Below the pieces are notes generated by a model that made no database searches, had not been told where the DNA came from, and was given only the letters and a program-made list of their open reading frames with translations. From positions 1-7,190 of the forward strand of contig CAMRAP010000087.1 of assembly GCA_947039985.1 (NCBI GenBank): 7,190 bases of DNA. The letters are read 5' to 3'. This stretch comes from an uncultured Odoribacter sp. (lineage in GTDB: Bacteria; Bacteroidota; Bacteroidia; Bacteroidales; Marinifilaceae). Both the position numbers and the translations under genes were made by a program. Below are positions 1 through 7,069 of the stretch, in pieces; position 1 is the first letter of the stretch, and each line of letters starts with the position of its first letter.

Positions 1-876
1 ACCATTATACACCACATCATAATCACCATACTGATAATGCTGATAGACGGAATCACCACCTGTTGCCGCTAGCAAAGGATTATAATCTAAATTAACTCGA
101 ATTTTGTTGATCTTATATTTTCGATACGCCATACTATCAGGTAGACTATTTGTTATAATCATCATCAAATTTGCTTCTAGAGGAGCATCTATTTGTAACG
201 TATCCGCATAATATTGAATTAAATCTTTAGAAAAATTATAGTAACCATTGGAGCGCAACATTTTAGACACTCGCTCTCGCTCATGTTCTAAAATATCTAT
301 ATCCAAAGGCATATTATCTTGAATCAAAGTATGCACTGTATCATTTTTGACTATCTGATGCACGGATAGATAGCCTTGACTGCCAACCTGCATAGAATTA
401 CTATCTTCTTGAAAAGCAAAGTTCTTTACACGGGTAAGAGCACCTGGATCAATACGATATTCAACGTAGGCTTTTTTCTTTTTAAACCATACCGTATCAC
501 TCACAATAGCATCATAATATCCTTTATTGCTTAAATATAACTCTAACTGTGCGATACTTCGAGAAGTCAAAAAAGGACTATACACCACTGGAGGTTCACC
601 TATAGAACGCAGCCATTTATTCAGCGCTTTTTCCTCATTGGCTCCGCTCATATTATAAATGCCCAAATGGAAACGTGCAACTCCCAAAATACGAGTATTG
701 GGCCGCTGCCTAACCGTTTTCTTCAATGCAGAAACATTTGCATTCATCCCATCAATATTCACTTTCACCCTATTCAAAAGAAATTCATCTTTCTCTATGT
801 AACGAGTAGGTGAGCAAGCATAACAGACGACTGCAAGAAACAATAAAAATACCTTATGTGAGATTTTATTCTTCAA
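1..876 (-). CDS. tamL: TamL-like outer-membrane assembly lipoprotein, N-terminal part
   Basis: This is a BamA-superfamily (Omp85) protein of the Bacteroidota type that carries a lipid anchor. It is expected to act in the outer membrane with TamB in assembling or transporting envelope components. The frame is open for 292 codons and leaves the window before the C-terminal barrel, so only the signal sequence and POTRA region are seen. Residues 1-20 are a basic start plus hydrophobic core, followed by a lipobox-like CYA|C with the modified Cys at 21. The segment RQRPNTRILGVARFHLGIYN (56-75) and LNKWLRSIGEPPVVYSP (about 85-101) match what I recall of TamL. POTRA-type signatures end in GYYDA (119-123) and GYYNF (211-215). 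The start is TTG at 876-874: an in-frame TAA lies directly upstream and no ATG precedes the signal peptide. It is divergent from the methyltransferase gene. The family call is confident; its function here is inferred from the family. Confidence 0.85.
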   Translation of the reverse strand, partial: MKNKISHKVFLLFLAVVCYACSPTRYIEKDEFLLNRVKVNIDGMNANVSALKKTVRQRPNTRILGVARFHLGIYNMSGANEEKALNKWLRSIGEPPVVYSPFLTSRSIAQLELYLSNKGYYDAIVSDTVWFKKKKAYVEYRIDPGALTRVKNFAFQEDSNSMQVGSQGYLSVHQIVKNDTVHTLIQDNMPLDIDILEHERERVSKMLRSNGYYNFSKDLIQYYADTLQIDAPLEANLMMIITNSLPDSMAYRKYKINKIRVNLDYNPLLAATGGDSVYQHYQYGDYDVVYNG

Positions 877-893
877 TTATCAAAAAATGTTGC

Positions 894-901
894 TATTTTT
901 G
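894..901 (+). promoter_or_regulatory. candidate -7 promoter element for the methyltransferase operon
   Basis: TATTTTTG matches the Bacteroidota -7 consensus TAnnTTTG. No convincing -33 TTTG is visible around 870. Transcription would start near 907, only about 12 bases before the ATG at 920. The earlier in-frame ATG at 887 would lie upstream of the transcript start, which is the main argument for the later start codon. Confidence 0.5.
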
Positions 902-919
902 CACAATCAGAAAAAGATT

Positions 920-1687
920 ATGCTCAGCAAACAGATAACAAAAATAGTCCAAAACCTTGAAAAAAAGAAATTCAGGGAAAAATATAATCTATTTAAAGTA
1001 GAAGGCGATAAATTAGTGGAGGAACTTCTTCGTTCTAAACTAAATATTCATTCCATTATAGCTATGCCTGAATGGATTGCAGAAAACAAAATCGAGCAAA
1101 CCAACGTAAACCTCATTGAAGTAAATCAACGAGAAATTAGCATGATTTCAAATTTTCAATCATCACCACAGGTTATTGCTTTGGTAGAAACACCAGATTA
1201 CTCTTCTCAACCAGCAGAAATAAATCAAGTTCTGTCTATTGCTTTAAATGGAATTCAAGATCCAGGTAACCTAGGAACGATTCTCCGTGTTGCTGATTGG
1301 TTTGGTATCCGTCAAATATTTTGCGACAATAATTGCGTGGATGCATACAATCCCAAATGCATACAAGCCAGCATGGGAGCTATTTTTAGAGTGACACCCT
1401 ATTCTGTTGACCTTCCTCAGTTATTAGAAAAAGCAAAAAAAGAAAACATACCTATTTTTGGCACGTTTTTAGCTGGGGATAATATTTACTCCTCTAATCT
1501 AGCCTCAAAAGGCATTATCATCATGGGTAATGAAGGAAGTGGCATTTCAGAAGAGATTGAAAAACAGGTCGATTATAAGCTAACTATACCGAGTTTTACT
1601 CAAAACGAATTCGCAACAGAATCTTTAAACGTTGGAGTAGCTACGGGAATTATTTTATCAGAATTTAAAAGAAGAGAATTAAACTAA
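920..1687 (+). CDS. TrmH/SpoU-family RNA 2'-O-methyltransferase
   Basis: A SAM-dependent 2'-O-ribose methyltransferase of the SPOUT (trefoil-knot) class, acting on rRNA or tRNA in the cytoplasm; the target nucleotide cannot be told from sequence. From the ATG at 920 it has 255 residues. The N-terminal substrate-binding-like part contains FREKYNLFKVEGDKLVEELL (about 18-37). The catalytic domain has motif 1 NGIQDPGNLGTILR (110-123, with the family Asn and Arg), motif 2 IIMGNEGSGIS (200-210) and motif 3 ESLNVGVATGI (234-244), which form the knot and SAM site. An in-frame ATG at 887 would add 11 residues (MLLFLHNQKKI), but it sits upstream of the likely transcript start, and homologues as I recall them begin near MLSKQITKIVQNL. 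The outer-membrane protein gene follows after 11 bases, so the two are probably co-transcribed. rlmB and trmH are possible names, but I cannot choose between them. Confidence 0.9.
   Translation: MLSKQITKIVQNLEKKKFREKYNLFKVEGDKLVEELLRSKLNIHSIIAMPEWIAENKIEQTNVNLIEVNQREISMISNFQSSPQVIALVETPDYSSQPAEINQVLSIALNGIQDPGNLGTILRVADWFGIRQIFCDNNCVDAYNPKCIQASMGAIFRVTPYSVDLPQLLEKAKKENIPIFGTFLAGDNIYSSNLASKGIIIMGNEGSGISEEIEKQVDYKLTIPSFTQNEFATESLNVGVATGIILSEFKRRELN
939..946 (-). promoter_or_regulatory. candidate -7 promoter element for tamL
   Basis: Read on the minus strand this is TATTTTTG, an exact match to the Bacteroidota -7 consensus TAnnTTTG. A TTTC at 970-967 lies 20 bases upstream, near the expected spacing for the -33 element (consensus TTTG). 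Transcription would start near 932, giving a leader of about 55 bases before the TTG start of tamL. The element lies inside the 5' coding part of the methyltransferase gene. T-runs are common in this AT-rich DNA, so a chance match is possible. Confidence 0.4.
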
Positions 1688-1698
1688 ACATAAAAAAC

Positions 1699-2280
1699 AT
1701 GAAAAAACTACTACTATCATTATTCGTATGCTTTTTTGCATTTACAGCAATGGCTGACATGCCAATCAACATTGGTCTACATGGAGGATATTCCATGAAC
1801 AAAATGAAACTAAAAGACCTTGGAGAAGCCAAACTAAAATCAGGATCAGGCTATATGGTTGGAGCATTTATGCGTTTAAATCTAGGTAAATTTTATTTAG
1901 AGCCAGCATTAAATTACTCACATGAAAAAAGTGAAGTCACAACAGCTTATATTGACTACAATAAAAAGTCAACATTCGATTTAGAGATGAACACCTTTGA
2001 TATTCCACTTATGCTTGGTATACAGGTATTAGATTTATCTATCCTTAAGCTACGCGCATTTCTTGGTCCTCAGATATCCATAGGTAAACTTAAAAACATC
2101 AAAGAATTAGGTTCTTCAATTGATGTAGACAATACAAACTGGCGAGGAAAAGTCGGAGTTGGTATTGACGTTTGGAAACTAACGCTAGATATTGATTACG
2201 AAAAAGGATTTAAAAAAATAGCGAATGAGGTCAAATCTCCTAGCTCGTTTAACTTTACATTTGGATTTAAGATCATCTAA
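1699..2280 (+). CDS. small outer-membrane beta-barrel protein (PorT-like / OmpA-barrel type)
   Basis: A 193-residue secreted protein with a clear Sec signal peptide: MKK, a hydrophobic core, and a likely cut after AMA at residues 17-19. The mature part, about 174 residues, alternates polar and hydrophobic residues in strand-length blocks: INIGLHGGYSMNKMK near the start, GYMVGAFMRLNLGKFYLEPALNY in the middle (about 51-73), LRAFLGPQISIGK, then KVGVGIDVWKLTLDIDYEKG. It ends in FNFTFGFKII, a terminal strand fitting a barrel-assembly signal. Length and pattern fit an eight-strand barrel of the outer-membrane beta-barrel family common in Bacteroidota. No enzymatic motif is visible, and the Cys at 11 is inside the signal core and lacks a lipobox, so it is not a lipoprotein. 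The A-rich ACATAAAAAAC before the ATG is the usual translation-start context in this phylum. No separate promoter is seen. The specific role is unknown. Confidence 0.82.
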   Translation: MKKLLLSLFVCFFAFTAMADMPINIGLHGGYSMNKMKLKDLGEAKLKSGSGYMVGAFMRLNLGKFYLEPALNYSHEKSEVTTAYIDYNKKSTFDLEMNTFDIPLMLGIQVLDLSILKLRAFLGPQISIGKLKNIKELGSSIDVDNTNWRGKVGVGIDVWKLTLDIDYEKGFKKIANEVKSPSSFNFTFGFKII

Positions 2281-2312
2281 TTAACGTCAAGCTATCCTTA
2301 GTTTAAAAAATC

Positions 2313-2340
2313 AGTGCGAATATATATTCGCACTATTTTT
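2313..2340 (+). terminator. palindromic intrinsic terminator after the barrel gene
   Basis: Arms AGTGCGAA and TTCGCACT flank TATATA, making a perfectly self-complementary 22-base palindrome at 2313-2334, followed by ATTTTTAT. An A-run (2305-2310) on the left can pair with the T-run on the right, so the hairpin could also work in reverse. It lies 33 bases after the stop codon and separates the methyltransferase/barrel unit from metH. Confidence 0.8.
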
Positions 2341-2351
2341 ATATCCACCCA

Positions 2352-2383
2352 TTTGCATTTTTAGAATTTTTCCTATTCCTTTG
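2352..2383 (+). promoter_or_regulatory. candidate metH promoter (-33 TTTG, imperfect -7)
   Basis: TTTG at 2352-2355 is followed, 20 bases later, by TTCCTTTG at 2376-2383. The spacing suits the Bacteroidota -33/-7 arrangement, but the -7 box has TT where TA is expected; a TA lies two bases too far upstream (TATTCCTTTG). If real, the transcript would start near 2390 with a leader of about 50 bases before the ATG at 2440. The rest of the 159-base gap between the barrel gene and metH holds the terminator and a possible decayed repeat. Confidence 0.35.
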
Positions 2384-2386
2384 TTT

Positions 2387-2413
2387 TGTCAAGTCGATTC
2401 GTAAGAAATGACA
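2387..2413. repeat. possible remnant of a small palindromic interspersed repeat
   Basis: TGTCA (2387-2391) and TGACA (2409-2413) form a short inverted repeat around GATTCGTAAGAAA. Read in the metH frame this gives SSRFVRNDT, resembling the RNDT-type peptides that result when short palindromic repeats ending in AAATGACA are read through in many bacterial genomes. The stem is only 5 bp with little internal pairing, so it may be coincidence. Confidence 0.25.
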
Positions 2414-2439
2414 CTCAACAGCATATTCCGCAGACTTTT

Positions 2440-5400
2440 ATGATACAAGAAGAAATTAAACAGCGCATCCTAATCCTTGATGGAGCATTAGGAACAGAAA
2501 TTCAAAGCCTGAATTTAAAAGAAAAGGATTTTCGAGGAAGTGAATTTACAAGTCACGCCGTCAATTTAAAGGGCAATAACGATATATTAAATCTTACAAC
2601 GCCCGATATTATTCGGAATCTCCATACGACTTATATAGAAGCAGGTTCTGATATTATTGCCACCAATACATTCAATTCCAATGCTATTTCACAAGGAGAT
2701 TACCAATGTGAGAAGCTTGTTTATCGTCTGAATTACGAGGGGGCGAAAATAGCGAAAGAAGCGGTGAAAGCAGCACAAGCAGGGCGACTAATATGGATAG
2801 CAGGGAGCATCGGACCCACTTCAAAAACCCTATCCCTTTCCCCAGACATCAATCAACCAGCCTATCGACCTGTCGATTTTGATACGATGGTTGACACCTA
2901 TTGCGAACAAGTCAGCGGATTGATGGATGGAGGGGTGGATCTACTTTTGATAGAGACCGTATTCGACGGACTCAATGCAAAAGCAGTTCTCTATGCCATT
3001 GAAAAAGTGCAATCAGAAAAAGGGACATCCTTACCCGTGATGCTTTCTGCCACCATCAACGATAAAAGCGGACGTACACTAACAGGACAAACTTTAGAAG
3101 CACTTTATACAGCCGTGTCACACTATCCATTGCTAAGCTTTGGACTAAACTGCTCTTTTGGTGCAACAGATCTATTGCCATTTATTGAACAATTGTCCAA
3201 ATCGCTACCATGCCCATTAAGTATATACCCCAATGCGGGATTGCCGAATGAGATGGGAGCATACGATGAGAGTCCAGCCTTTACAGCATCTTGTTTAAAA
3301 CAGATGGCAGAAAGTGGACTAATCAATGTAGCAGGTGGATGTTGTGGAACGACACCAGAACATATACGTGCCATTAAAAATGCACTAAAGGAGATCAAGC
3401 CCCGTCAGATTCCGAGCAAATCCTCACAACTCATTGTCAGCGGATTAGACAATATTGTGGTAGATAAAGCAATCAGTAATTTTATCAATGTCGGCGAACG
3501 CACCAATGTAGCAGGTTCTGCCAAGTTTTGCCGATTGATTAATGAGAAAGCCTACGAAGAAGCAGCGCAAATTGCTCGCAAGCAAATTGAGGATGGCGCT
3601 TCTATTATAGATATCAACATGGACGATGCCATGCTTGAGAGTGCGACAGAAATGGGCACTTTTATTCGCTACATCAGTAACGACCCTGACATTGCTAAGG
3701 CGGCATTGATGATTGACTCCTCCGACTGGGCGACGATTCTCTGTGGATTGAAAAACAGTCAAGGGAAATGCATTGTCAATTCAATCTCTTTAAAAGAGGG
3801 CGAAGAGCTATTTTTACAAAAGGCTCGTGAAATCCAACGCTTAGGCGCTGCCGTTGTTGTGATGGCATTCGACGAAGAGGGGCAGGCAGCTAGTTACGAA
3901 CGGAAGATTGAAATTTGCAAACGTGCCTATCAACTACTAACACAGCAAGCTAAATTCAATCCAGCAGATATTATTTTCGATGTCAACGTTTTAGCCATCG
4001 GAACTGGATTAGAGGAACATAACAACTATGCCGTAGACTTTATCAAGGCGGTGGCTTGGATCAAAGAAAACCTCCCCTGCGCTCGCTGTTCAGGTGGAGT
4101 ATCTAATTTATCATTCTCTTTTAGAGGGAATAATCCCGTACGAGAAGCCATGCACTCCGTATTCCTTTTCCACGCCATCAAAGCTGGATTGGATATGGCA
4201 ATTGTCAATCCTGCCCTCTTGCAAGTGTATGATGAGATCAAATCTCAGCTATTACAAATCGTAGAAGAGGTTGTATTGAACAAAGATTCAAGCGCAACAG
4301 AACGCTTGATAGAGCTTGCCCTAGAAATCAAAGGAAACAAGACGAGCGATGGCAAACCCGTGAAAGACGAGGAGTGGCGCAAGCGCTCGCTCGAAGAACG
4401 CCTTGCCTATGCAATGATAAAGGGAAACACGGAATACCTAGCAATCGACCTTGAAGAAGCCTTAAAAACTTATCCCTCACCCGTAGAAATCATTGAAGAA
4501 CCTTTGATGCAGGGCATGGATAAAGTAGGTAGTTTATTTAGCGAAGGCAAGATGTTTTTACCTCAGGTGGTGAAATCTGCTCGATCCATGAAAGCTGCTA
4601 TTGCTATACTTCAACCTGAGATTGAGAAATTCAACCAAGCAGGAGGCAGAAAAGCCACTCGCCATAAGATAGTGATAGCCACCGTAAAAGGAGATGTGCA
4701 CGACATTGGCAAAAACATTGTTAGCATCATACTCACTTGCAATAATTTCGAAGTCATTGATCTTGGCGTGATGGTGGATAATCAAAGCATCCTTGCAGCA
4801 GCCAAGGAGCATAAAGCGGATATTATTGGAGTCAGCGGACTCATAACGCCTTCCCTTGCAGAGATGGAAAATCTTTGTGAACTACTCGAAAAAGAGCAAT
4901 TAAACATCCCCTTGCTAGTGGGAGGAGCAACAACTTCGGCAGTGCATACAGCCGTGAAACTAGCACCCAAATATAGCTATTGCGTGATTCAATCGGCTGA
5001 TGCTTCGCGCACGGCTGGTGTTATCAAGCGACTTTTATCGGATGAAGAGAACTACATCTGCCAAGTAAAGAAGGAACAAGAGGAGATTCGCCAGCAATAT
5101 TACAACAAAAAAGAGTTGCTTTTGCCCTATGCAGAGTGTCAAAGCAAAGCACCACAATTCAGTCGAGAGAGCTATCAACAAATCGAGGCTTTTGGCGAGC
5201 ATAATCTACTTGGGAAAAATATAAACCTACAAGATCTAATGCATAAAATAGACTGGACACCCTTTTTCCACTTTTGGGGATTTAAAGGGAAATATCCAGA
5301 GATCATCTACCAAAACGAAGAAGCAGACAAGACCTATCAAGCGGCTCTTGAAATGCTAGGAACCGCTATTGCCGGCAAAGAGTTTGAAGCTTCTATCCTT

Positions 5401-5964
5401 GTTCGTTTCTTTAATGCCTATGCAGAGAATGATGAGATTGTTCTTGACAACAATCACCGACTAGCGATGTTGCGCCAACAAAAAGCGGGCAGTGAGCATT
5501 TAAGTCTTGCCGACTTTATCGCACCTAAGGAGTACGGACAAAGCACCATCGGTCTTTTCACCCTGAAAGTGGAGGACACTAAAATCGCTTGCGATTGTCA
5601 CGACTTCAATCACTTGCTACGCGAAAGTTTGTGTGCGCGATTAACTGAGGCACTAGCCGAATGGATGCACGAACAGACCAGCGAAGGACTTCATTTACTG
5701 CGTCCAGCCTTTGGCTATTCCGCTTGCCCCGATCATGCATTAAAAAAGGATGTATTCGATTTATTATCCGCAACTGAAAAAATCGGTGTATCGCTCACAA
5801 GCTCCTACTCCATCCAACCTGCAACGAGCATTTGTGGACTGCTGATTACTCATCCAGAGGCGCGCTATTTTAGCATTGGAAATATCGGAGAAGACCAATT
5901 GGCAGACTATTGTAGCAAGCGAGGATATCAATTAGAAGAAGGTAAAAAATTACTAGGCATTTAA
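2440..5964 (+). CDS. metH: cobalamin-dependent methionine synthase, full length
   Basis: Transfers the methyl group of methyl-THF to homocysteine via methylcobalamin, giving methionine and THF, in the cytoplasm. From ATG 2440 it has 1174 residues, close to the roughly 1,230 of the E. coli enzyme. Order of domains: homocysteine-binding barrel (about 3-315) with DGALGTEIQ and the zinc-binding cysteines C238 (GLNCSFG) and C301/C302 (GGCCGTT); folate-binding barrel (about 335-610) with NFINVGERTNVAGS (347-360) and IDINMDD (390-396); helical cap (about 630-725); B12-binding fold (about 730-870) with DVHDIG, in which H754 is the expected axial cobalt ligand, SGLITPS (799-805) and GGATTS (828-833); and the SAM-dependent reactivation domain (about 890-1174) with DWTPFF (938-943) and RPAFGYSACPDH (1088-1099). 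All key residues are present. An upstream in-frame TTG at 2386 would add 18 residues, but they lie before the conserved start and overlap the probable transcript start. No cobalamin riboswitch fits in the leader. metF follows. Confidence 0.97.
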   Translation: MIQEEIKQRILILDGALGTEIQSLNLKEKDFRGSEFTSHAVNLKGNNDILNLTTPDIIRNLHTTYIEAGSDIIATNTFNSNAISQGDYQCEKLVYRLNYEGAKIAKEAVKAAQAGRLIWIAGSIGPTSKTLSLSPDINQPAYRPVDFDTMVDTYCEQVSGLMDGGVDLLLIETVFDGLNAKAVLYAIEKVQSEKGTSLPVMLSATINDKSGRTLTGQTLEALYTAVSHYPLLSFGLNCSFGATDLLPFIEQLSKSLPCPLSIYPNAGLPNEMGAYDESPAFTASCLKQMAESGLINVAGGCCGTTPEHIRAIKNALKEIKPRQIPSKSSQLIVSGLDNIVVDKAISNFINVGERTNVAGSAKFCRLINEKAYEEAAQIARKQIEDGASIIDINMDDAMLESATEMGTFIRYISNDPDIAKAALMIDSSDWATILCGLKNSQGKCIVNSISLKEGEELFLQKAREIQRLGAAVVVMAFDEEGQAASYERKIEICKRAYQLLTQQAKFNPADIIFDVNVLAIGTGLEEHNNYAVDFIKAVAWIKENLPCARCSGGVSNLSFSFRGNNPVREAMHSVFLFHAIKAGLDMAIVNPALLQVYDEIKSQLLQIVEEVVLNKDSSATERLIELALEIKGNKTSDGKPVKDEEWRKRSLEERLAYAMIKGNTEYLAIDLEEALKTYPSPVEIIEEPLMQGMDKVGSLFSEGKMFLPQVVKSARSMKAAIAILQPEIEKFNQAGGRKATRHKIVIATVKGDVHDIGKNIVSIILTCNNFEVIDLGVMVDNQSILAAAKEHKADIIGVSGLITPSLAEMENLCELLEKEQLNIPLLVGGATTSAVHTAVKLAPKYSYCVIQSADASRTAGVIKRLLSDEENYICQVKKEQEEIRQQYYNKKELLLPYAECQSKAPQFSRESYQQIEAFGEHNLLGKNINLQDLMHKIDWTPFFHFWGFKGKYPEIIYQNEEADKTYQAALEMLGTAIAGKEFEASILVRFFNAYAENDEIVLDNNHRLAMLRQQKAGSEHLSLADFIAPKEYGQSTIGLFTLKVEDTKIACDCHDFNHLLRESLCARLTEALAEWMHEQTSEGLHLLRPAFGYSACPDHALKKDVFDLLSATEKIGVSLTSSYSIQPATSICGLLITHPEARYFSIGNIGEDQLADYCSKRGYQLEEGKKLLGI

Positions 5965-5993
5965 CCCTAGACTAGACATCAAGAAAAACAATT

Positions 5994-6950
5994 ATGGCTA
6001 AAGTAATCGACATCATCAATACCAGCAAATCACCTTTTGCAACTTTTGAATTAGTACCCCCATTAAAGGGAAGCGACATCAGTAAATTATACAACTCCAT
6101 TGAGCCACTCATGGAGTTTGCGCCCCCTTTTATTAACATCACATCGCATAGAGACGAAGTGGAGTATCGCCAAAAAAGCGATGGCACTTTCGAAAAGGTG
6201 ATTCTAACCAAGCGCCCCGGATCGGTTGCCATTGCAGCAGCTATTATGAAACGCTTTCCAGTTGAAGTTGTGCCCCACTTGATTTGTGGAGGAGCAAGCA
6301 AATATCAATTAGAAAACGATTTGATTGATTTAAACTTCCTAGACATTCAAAACATTGTTAGTCTACGTGGCGATGCTATGCCTGGACAAAAAAACTTTAC
6401 TTGCGAAACTGATGGCTACCGTTATAGCAGTGAATTAGTCGAGCAAATCCATCGTATGAATGAAGGTGTTTACCACGATTCGAGTCTAAAGAATGCCGTA
6501 CCGACCAATTTCTGTATTGGAGTGGCTGCCTATCCCGAAAAGCACTACGAAGCGCCTAATATCGACATGGACATTGAGCATTTAAAAAACAAGGTGGAGG
6601 CTGGAGCAGACTATATTGTGACACAGATGTTTTTCGATAACAGCAAATTTTTCTGGTTTGTCGACAAATGCCGAGAAGCAGGTATTACTGTCCCCATCAT
6701 ACCGGGACTAAAACCCATCTCCACACAAACTCATATCGAAATGCTTCCCCGAGCTTTCAGCATCGATTTGCCCCAAGAGCTAATGAACGAAATTCGAAAA
6801 TGCAAAGACAACAAAGCCATCTATCAAGTGGGGATCGACTGGTGTACGGCACAAAGTAAAGATTTACTAGCCAAAGGAGCTTCAGCCATCCATTATTACA
6901 CCATGGGTAAAGCTGATAATATCCGAGAGATCTTAAAGAGGAGTTTTTAA
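5994..6950 (+). CDS. metF: 5,10-methylenetetrahydrofolate reductase
   Basis: A flavin (FAD) enzyme that reduces 5,10-methylene-THF to 5-methyl-THF using NAD(P)H, supplying the methyl donor for the MetH encoded just upstream. It has 318 residues, a normal length for the bacterial single-domain form (E. coli MetF is about 296). Motifs in order: FELVPP (18-23), where E19 matches the catalytic Glu of the family's FEFFPP; FINITSHRDE (about 46-55); VSLRGD (122-127), where D127 matches the flavin-site Asp; TQMFFDN (210-216), with Q211 as the folate-contacting Gln; PIIPGLKPIS; and the C-terminal IHYYTM. It has no SAM-binding regulatory extension as in eukaryotic enzymes. The 29-base gap after metH has no terminator and ends in AAGAAAAACAATT before the ATG, so co-transcription is likely. 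The LVPP and SHRD variants differ from E. coli and probably reflect the phylum. Confidence 0.96.
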   Translation: MAKVIDIINTSKSPFATFELVPPLKGSDISKLYNSIEPLMEFAPPFINITSHRDEVEYRQKSDGTFEKVILTKRPGSVAIAAAIMKRFPVEVVPHLICGGASKYQLENDLIDLNFLDIQNIVSLRGDAMPGQKNFTCETDGYRYSSELVEQIHRMNEGVYHDSSLKNAVPTNFCIGVAAYPEKHYEAPNIDMDIEHLKNKVEAGADYIVTQMFFDNSKFFWFVDKCREAGITVPIIPGLKPISTQTHIEMLPRAFSIDLPQELMNEIRKCKDNKAIYQVGIDWCTAQSKDLLAKGASAIHYYTMGKADNIREILKRSF

Positions 6951-6982
6951 AACTGTTTTTTTTAATATATTTAGATTTTTAG

Positions 6983-7031
6983 ATGCCACTGTATCAAGAT
7001 TTATTTTCTTGATACAGTGGCATTATTCTTT
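6983..7031 (+). terminator. 17-bp hairpin terminator after metF
   Basis: Arms ATGCCACTGTATCAAGA (6983-6999) and its exact reverse complement (7007-7023) enclose a 7-base loop TTTATTT. The stem is perfect over 17 bp. What follows, TATTCTTTGTT, is T-rich but interrupted, so termination may be partial or the hairpin may also protect the metH-metF message from 3' decay. A run of eight T (6956-6963) lies before the hairpin, just after the metF stop. Confidence 0.75.
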
Positions 7032-7061
7032 GTTCTTTCAATTATCATATAACAAAAACAC

Positions 7062-7069
7062 TATATTTG
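7062..7069 (+). promoter_or_regulatory. candidate -7 promoter element for the next gene
   Basis: TATATTTG is an exact match to the Bacteroidota -7 consensus TAnnTTTG. A TTTC at 7036-7039 lies 22 bases upstream, a loose fit to the -33 TTTG. The element lies after the metF hairpin and points toward the ATG at the window end, which suggests a new transcription unit starting near 7076. Confidence 0.5.

Noticed and set aside
2281..2439. Possible cobalamin riboswitch upstream of metH
   Set aside because: The space after the terminator is too short, and no conserved aptamer core is visible by eye.
1801..4440. Lower G+C in the methyltransferase/barrel unit than in metH, as a sign of horizontal transfer
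   Set aside because: The difference is modest and based on sample counts. Highly conserved, well-expressed genes such as metH often differ this way, and no integrase, repeat boundary or tRNA is present.
3123..4970. Several minus-strand open frames of 62-105 codons within metH
   Set aside because: They lie antisense to a strongly conserved gene, have no recognisable domains or start context, and are explained by its codon pattern.
5972..6301. Minus-strand open frame of 109 codons overlapping the metF start
   Set aside because: It is antisense to conserved metF residues including the catalytic FELVPP region, and its protein resembles no family I know.
6668..6859. Plus-strand open frame of 63 codons inside metF in another frame
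   Set aside because: It lies wholly within metF, and its low-complexity composition is typical of a frame-shifted reading.
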